DNA of 64,000 nt from Streptomyces ortus (lineage in GTDB: Bacteria; Actinomycetota; Actinomycetes; Streptomycetales; Streptomycetaceae). The stretch covers positions 6,044,118 to 6,108,117 of the forward strand of contig NZ_JAIFZO010000002.1 in the NCBI RefSeq assembly GCF_026341275.1. The letters run 5' to 3'. A program made the translations under genes and the position numbers. Position 1 is the stretch's first letter, and each line of letters starts with the position of its first letter. Shown in pieces: positions 61,054 through 64,000 of the stretch. The notes under the pieces are model-generated. The model was not told the origin of the DNA and searched no databases. It saw only the letters and a list, made by a program, of their open reading frames with translations.

Positions 61054-62316
61054 TCACCGTGACCGCGGTCCGGCCTTGAGCCCGGCGGTGTCCGTGCGGG
61101 CCCGGACGCGCGCCGCCGCGACCTCGGGAGAGGACACGAAGGCGGCCGTGACCAGCAGGAGCCATGCCACCTCGGCGGCGACGGTGCCCGCTATCTGCTG
61201 CGACGCGGGGCTGGAGGGGCTCCCGCCGGCCGGGGCCCGCCCGGCCCGTTTGCCCTCCAGGGCGGCGGCGATGGTGGCGGCCTCCACGACGGCGCGGACT
61301 TCCGCCGGCCGCTCACCGGGACCGACGGGGCCGACGGATGTCCCGTCGGTCCCGGTGGGCGCCGCCCGGTCGGTGGCGTCGGCGGGGAAGTACGGACGCA
61401 GGGCCAGGTGCCCGTCGCGGATCTCTATGACCCGCCGGTAGAGGTCGAACTCCGCCCGCCACAGCACCGGGTGGCGCGGGGCGGCGGGATCGAGCGCTAT
61501 CTGCGGCAGTTCGGTGCGCAGCGCCGACCACAGCGGTTCCAGGGCCCGGTGCGTGCGGTACGCGGACAGCCAGCGGCCGGGCGCGGCGAGGAGCCCGCCG
61601 GACGCGCTCGCCCACCAGGTCGCGGTGGCCCCGCCGGTGGCGAGGGCGGCGGTGACGGCGCCCAGCACGCTGCACACCACATCCTCGCTGGCCGTGTGGA
61701 GTCCCTGGGCCAGGTTCATGGGCACGTACGTCAGCACCCACAGGGTCCACACGATGCCGAGGAGCGCGGCGAAGGTCATCAGGCGCAGTCCCGTCCGCAT
61801 CGGTCCCGCGGCCACCTGCCGGGTCTGCCGGACGAGTTCACGGGTCAGGACGAGCAGGCACCAGGTGCCGTACGCGGCGAAGAGCACGTTGTACACGGCG
61901 AGGAGCCACCGGCGGTCCGGTGGGGCGGTCGCCAGCCCGCTCTCGGCCCTGACGCCCGCCATGAGCAGGACGGCGGCTCCGGTCACCAGGACCGCCACCG
62001 CGAGCCGGATCTGCCGCCTCTGCGCTGTGCGGTCGGCGGCTGCGGGCCTGAGCGACAGCCCCACCAGCAACAGCATGACGTGCGCGAAACTCTTGAGTTC
62101 GTGGGTGATCAGCATGACGACGGTGTCCAGCGGTGCCAGGTCCCGCAGGGCGGACATCACGACGGGGGCCCGGAAGAGCATCGCGGCCCCCATGCACCCT
62201 GCGAAGCCGGCGATGTACCGCTGGGCGGGATCGGAGCCCCGCCAGATGATCAGTGCACGGTAGAGGGCGAAGGACAGGAAGAGGACGGCGGCGACGAGAC
62301 TGCCCAGGTCAGCCAT
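61054..62316 (-). CDS. MAB_1171c-type putative membrane transporter (DUF6545)
   Basis: A 420-residue protein with about seven TM segments in its first 250 residues (LGSLVAAVLFLSFALYRALI, AVAVLVTGAAVLLMAGV, LGIVWTLWVLTYV), then a cytoplasmic helical domain (PLWSALRTELPQIALD, EFDLYRRVIEIRDGHLALRPYF) typical of this actinobacterial family. Start ATG 62316 lies within the overlap with the ImmA-like gene (8 bases). Function unknown; the family is regularly coupled to ImmA-like and XRE genes, as here. Confidence 0.82.
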   Translation of the reverse strand: MADLGSLVAAVLFLSFALYRALIIWRGSDPAQRYIAGFAGCMGAAMLFRAPVVMSALRDLAPLDTVVMLITHELKSFAHVMLLLVGLSLRPAAADRTAQRRQIRLAVAVLVTGAAVLLMAGVRAESGLATAPPDRRWLLAVYNVLFAAYGTWCLLVLTRELVRQTRQVAAGPMRTGLRLMTFAALLGIVWTLWVLTYVPMNLAQGLHTASEDVVCSVLGAVTAALATGGATATWWASASGGLLAAPGRWLSAYRTHRALEPLWSALRTELPQIALDPAAPRHPVLWRAEFDLYRRVIEIRDGHLALRPYFPADATDRAAPTGTDGTSVGPVGPGERPAEVRAVVEAATIAAALEGKRAGRAPAGGSPSSPASQQIAGTVAAEVAWLLLVTAAFVSSPEVAAARVRARTDTAGLKAGPRSR

Positions 62317-62950
62317 CTGCGCCGTCCGGGCCGTCAGCGCCGTCAGCGCCGTCCGGGCCGTCCGGGCCGTCGGTGGGCCGGCCGTCCCCGGCGGGCTCCT
62401 GGTTGCCGGTCCGTCCGAACAGGGTGTGCAGTCGCGGCCATTCGGTCCCGGTGGGTCCCGTCCGGGCGAGGTGCGCCGCACGGGTCAGGATGAGCGAGGC
62501 GACCAGTTCGGCTTCCTGCTCCTGCGGTTCGGTGTACACGCTGCGACTGAGGACACGTCGTACCAGTGCCGGAGGTAAGTCGGGCAGCAGGACCCGGGCG
62601 GCGGCCGACGAGGCGGGCGCCGTCTCGTAGTGGCCGCAGATGACGTGTGCCGCCTCGTGCAGCAGGATGTGCTGCTGGTGCAGCGGCGTGGTGTCGGCGG
62701 CGTACATGATGTAGTCGGCGCGGTCGGTGGTGATCAGCACTCCGCACGGGATGTCCGACGTGGCACGGACCGGCATCAGTTCGATGGGCCGGCTGCGCAT
62801 CCGCGCGAGCGCGCCGATGAAGTCGGCCGCGTCGAAGGGGGTGGGCAGGTCGAGCCCGTCGACGATGCGCCGACATCGCCGCCGCTGCCGCCCTCGCCGG
62901 TCACTACGCACACGCCGTCCTCTCGCCGCCGCCGGAACTCGCGAGTCCAC
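62309..62950 (-). CDS. ImmA/IrrE-like metallopeptidase domain protein
   Basis: A 213-residue protein. The zinc-peptidase motif HEAAHVICGH (residues ~98-107) is intact and preceded by the expected LLHEAAH helix. The N-terminus is Arg-rich; the start (GTG 62950) has only a weak RBS and a later start is possible. The C-terminus is a repetitive Gly-Pro-Asp tail encoded by a 9-bp minisatellite. ImmA-like proteases cleave XRE repressors in studied systems. The upstream XRE gene is the obvious substrate candidate. Confidence 0.8.
   Translation of the reverse strand: MDSRVPAAARGRRVRSDRRGRQRRRCRRIVDGLDLPTPFDAADFIGALARMRSRPIELMPVRATSDIPCGVLITTDRADYIMYAADTTPLHQQHILLHEAAHVICGHYETAPASSAAARVLLPDLPPALVRRVLSRSVYTEPQEQEAELVASLILTRAAHLARTGPTGTEWPRLHTLFGRTGNQEPAGDGRPTDGPDGPDGADGADGPDGADG
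62321..62374 (-). repeat. 9-bp minisatellite (six units) in ImmA-like gene
   Basis: Six tandem units of the GCCGTCCGG/GCCGTCAGC type encode a Gly-Pro-Asp-like tail and lie just upstream of the transporter start. The unit resembles the 9-bp repeat at 31815-31868. Confidence 0.75.
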
Positions 62951-62971
62951 CGTTCTGAGCGCGCTCGCCGG

Positions 62972-63415
62972 TTACGGTCCGGCGCCGCCCGCGCCCTTCT
63001 CGCGGCGGGCGATGACGTCGATCATGTCGCTGATCGTGCCCATGCCCTCGGGCGAGAGGTTGACCGCGCGCAGTGCCACGCTGCGCACCTCGGCGTCGCG
63101 CAGCGCGTCGAGCAGTTCCAGCTGTTTCGCGATGACGGCGCCCTGCTCGTCGTCGAAGAAGTAGACGACGGGTACGTCGAAGAACTTGGCGAGGGATTCG
63201 AGGTGGCGTTTGGTGGGATTTCCGCGCCGTCCCGTCCGCAGCTGCCACAGGTAGGTGGCGGAGAAGCTCTCGCCCGTCGCCTCACGGCAGGCGCGGGCGA
63301 CCTCCTCGTGGCTGTACTGCTCGCGGTTGGGTCGCCGCACGACCCGGAACAGCGCGTCGATGCGGTCCGCCAGCATCGAATCCGACGGCGTCGACGCGGG
63401 TCCGCTCTCGCCCAT
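62972..63415 (-). CDS. XRE family DNA-binding regulator
   Basis: A 147-residue regulator starting at ATG 63415 with GGAAGG upstream. The N-terminal HTH region reads MLADRIDALFRVVRR, HEEVARACREATGESFSATYL and LRTGRRGNPTKRHLESLAKFF (parts), with a C-terminal helical part. An upstream ATG (63472) would overlap the TAGGAT -10 hexamer at 63471-63476, so it is rejected. It is the likely partner and substrate of the ImmA-like gene that follows. Confidence 0.83.
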   Translation of the reverse strand: MGESGPASTPSDSMLADRIDALFRVVRRPNREQYSHEEVARACREATGESFSATYLWQLRTGRRGNPTKRHLESLAKFFDVPVVYFFDDEQGAVIAKQLELLDALRDAEVRSVALRAVNLSPEGMGTISDMIDVIARREKGAGGAGP

Positions 63416-63470
63416 CACGTGCCTTCCGCCCTTCGGTGCCGCCTCGGTGGGTCGACTGTACACATCGTTC

Positions 63471-63476
63471 ATCCTA
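63471..63476 (-). promoter_or_regulatory. -10 element of the XRE-ImmA-transporter unit
   Basis: TAGGAT on the minus strand (ATCCTA on plus) is a classic Streptomyces -10. Its -35 match is weak. It defines the start at 63415 by excluding the upstream ATG. Confidence 0.5.
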
Positions 63477-63626
63477 GCTGACGCCCCTCGTCGACGGACA
63501 GACTGAGGACGAAGGCATACCGGGGAACCGGGATGACACACAGACGACAACTGGCCTTCTTGTAATAGCAGTTGGGTGTGATCGTCGTCCGGTGATCACC
63601 ATGGGGAGTGTGGCGCACACTCACCG

Positions 63627-63656
63627 TTTACCCATGCCCAAGGCATCTGGTATATG
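63627..63656 (+). promoter_or_regulatory. candidate promoter of the SARP-type regulator
   Basis: TTTACC (63627-63632), 18-base spacer, TATATG (63651-63656), about 50 bases before the SARP start. Confidence 0.45.
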
Positions 63657-63707
63657 TCAGCCTCTCGATTCATTCATCTCAGCTCATGACCGAAGGGTGG
63701 ACCGGAT

Positions 63708-64000
63708 ATGGGCGAACCACCGTGCACCGGCTTGCGGTTCTCCGTCCTCGGGCCGCTGTCCGCACACACGGCGGACGCGGCCGGCGGACACGTCCTCCCT
63801 CTCGCACTCGGCCCGCTCAAACAGCGGCTGCTCCTGGCCATGCTGCTGTGCCGCCCCCGCACACCCGTCCCCCTCGACCTGCTGACCGACACGCTGTGGG
63901 ACGGCGATCCGCCCCGGACGGCCCGGAAGAACATCCAGGTGTACGTGTCGGCCCTGCGCCGGCTCCTGGACCCGTTCGGCGCCGCTGACCGGCTCGTCCA
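63708..64000 (+). CDS. SARP/AfsR-type transcriptional regulator, 3' end outside window
   Basis: The open frame from ATG 63708 runs to the window end (97 residues visible). It carries the OmpR-like SARP N-terminus: LRFSVLGPLSAHTADAAGG, LGPLKQRLLLAMLLCR and ARKNIQVYVSALRRLLDPFG. Members activate antibiotic or morphogenetic genes, and some carry extra NTPase and TPR domains. The rest is beyond the window, so the subtype is unknown. It is divergent from the XRE-ImmA-transporter unit. Confidence 0.85.
   Translation, partial: MGEPPCTGLRFSVLGPLSAHTADAAGGHVLPLALGPLKQRLLLAMLLCRPRTPVPLDLLTDTLWDGDPPRTARKNIQVYVSALRRLLDPFGAADRLV

Noticed and set aside
62321..62374. Coding of a collagen-like domain
   Set aside because: Six short units are too few for a collagen-like fold; treated as a minisatellite tail.
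63416..63472. Upstream ATG (63472) as the start of the XRE gene
   Set aside because: It overlaps the TAGGAT -10 element and has no RBS, while ATG 63415 has GGAAGG at good spacing.
1..64000. CRISPR arrays, rRNA genes or a replication origin
   Set aside because: No regularly spaced 25-40 bp repeats, no rRNA-like segments and no DnaA-box cluster were noticed in the window.

Overview
The window is a stretch of Streptomyces-type actinobacterial chromosome. It has very high GC, many GTG starts, ATGA/GTGA stop-start overlaps, and marker families such as SepH, CutRS, DUF4193, DUF3093, DUF3710 and DUF3159. No rRNA, CRISPR array or intact tRNA was seen. Identifications rest on reading the translated proteins and on recalled family knowledge; no database search was run.

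Region 1 (1 to about 33.4 kb) is conserved core chromosome. It runs: the 3' part of an NDP-forming acyl-CoA synthetase gene; a DUF5998 protein; a nucleotide pyrophosphatase-like protein; thymidine kinase; a VOC protein; a sulfurtransferase; septation protein SepH; an aldonolactone oxidase and an MFS transporter; ferrochelatase and inositol monophosphatase; the CutR/CutS two-component system; several small actinobacterial families; dUTPase and DUF3710. It continues with a cell-wall amidase-like protein, a secreted alginate-lyase-family protein, a lone ABC ATPase, KdpD/KdpE, an OB-fold protein, DUF3159, two TrkA proteins, a 38-residue membrane peptide, a KimA/APC-type transporter and a TrmA-type methyltransferase. 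KdpDE, TrkA and the transporter form a probable potassium-homeostasis neighbourhood.

Region 2 (about 33.35 to 41.6 kb) is accessory DNA. A 69-bp direct repeat (67 of 69 identical) of the methyltransferase 3' end lies at 33351-33419 and 39495-39563. This looks like attL/attR of a decayed island. Between the copies are a Phd/Doc-like toxin-antitoxin pair with a palindromic operator, an LRV-like protein, an IS transposase fragment abutting a truncated XRE regulator, a broken lipoprotein gene, an HTH membrane protein ending in an 8-bp minisatellite, and a secreted protein. Beyond it lie a tRNA 3' fragment, a broken merR, and a fructokinase pseudogene interrupted by a 171-bp MITE-like element.

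Region 3 (41.9-54.0 kb) is a probable fructan/levan utilisation locus. It holds a LacI regulator with a palindromic operator candidate, a complete Opp/Dpp-type ABC importer (binding protein, two permeases, two ATPases), a cytoplasmic GH32 fructosidase, and a 1190-residue Tat-exported multidomain GH32 enzyme. Proposed flow: extracellular cleavage of the polymer, uptake of fructo-oligosaccharides by a peptide-type ABC importer, then cytoplasmic hydrolysis. The divergent fructokinase that would normally follow is destroyed.

Region 4 (54.2-61 kb) holds an orphan CheB and CheR-PAS pair, two GAF/ANTAR-type regulators, a BON-LysM protein and a row of gene fragments. One fragment is a 113-bp near-copy of the Region 2 XRE gene. 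Region 5 (61-64 kb) holds an XRE / ImmA-like metallopeptidase / MAB_1171c-type membrane protein module facing the start of a SARP-family regulator that runs off the window.
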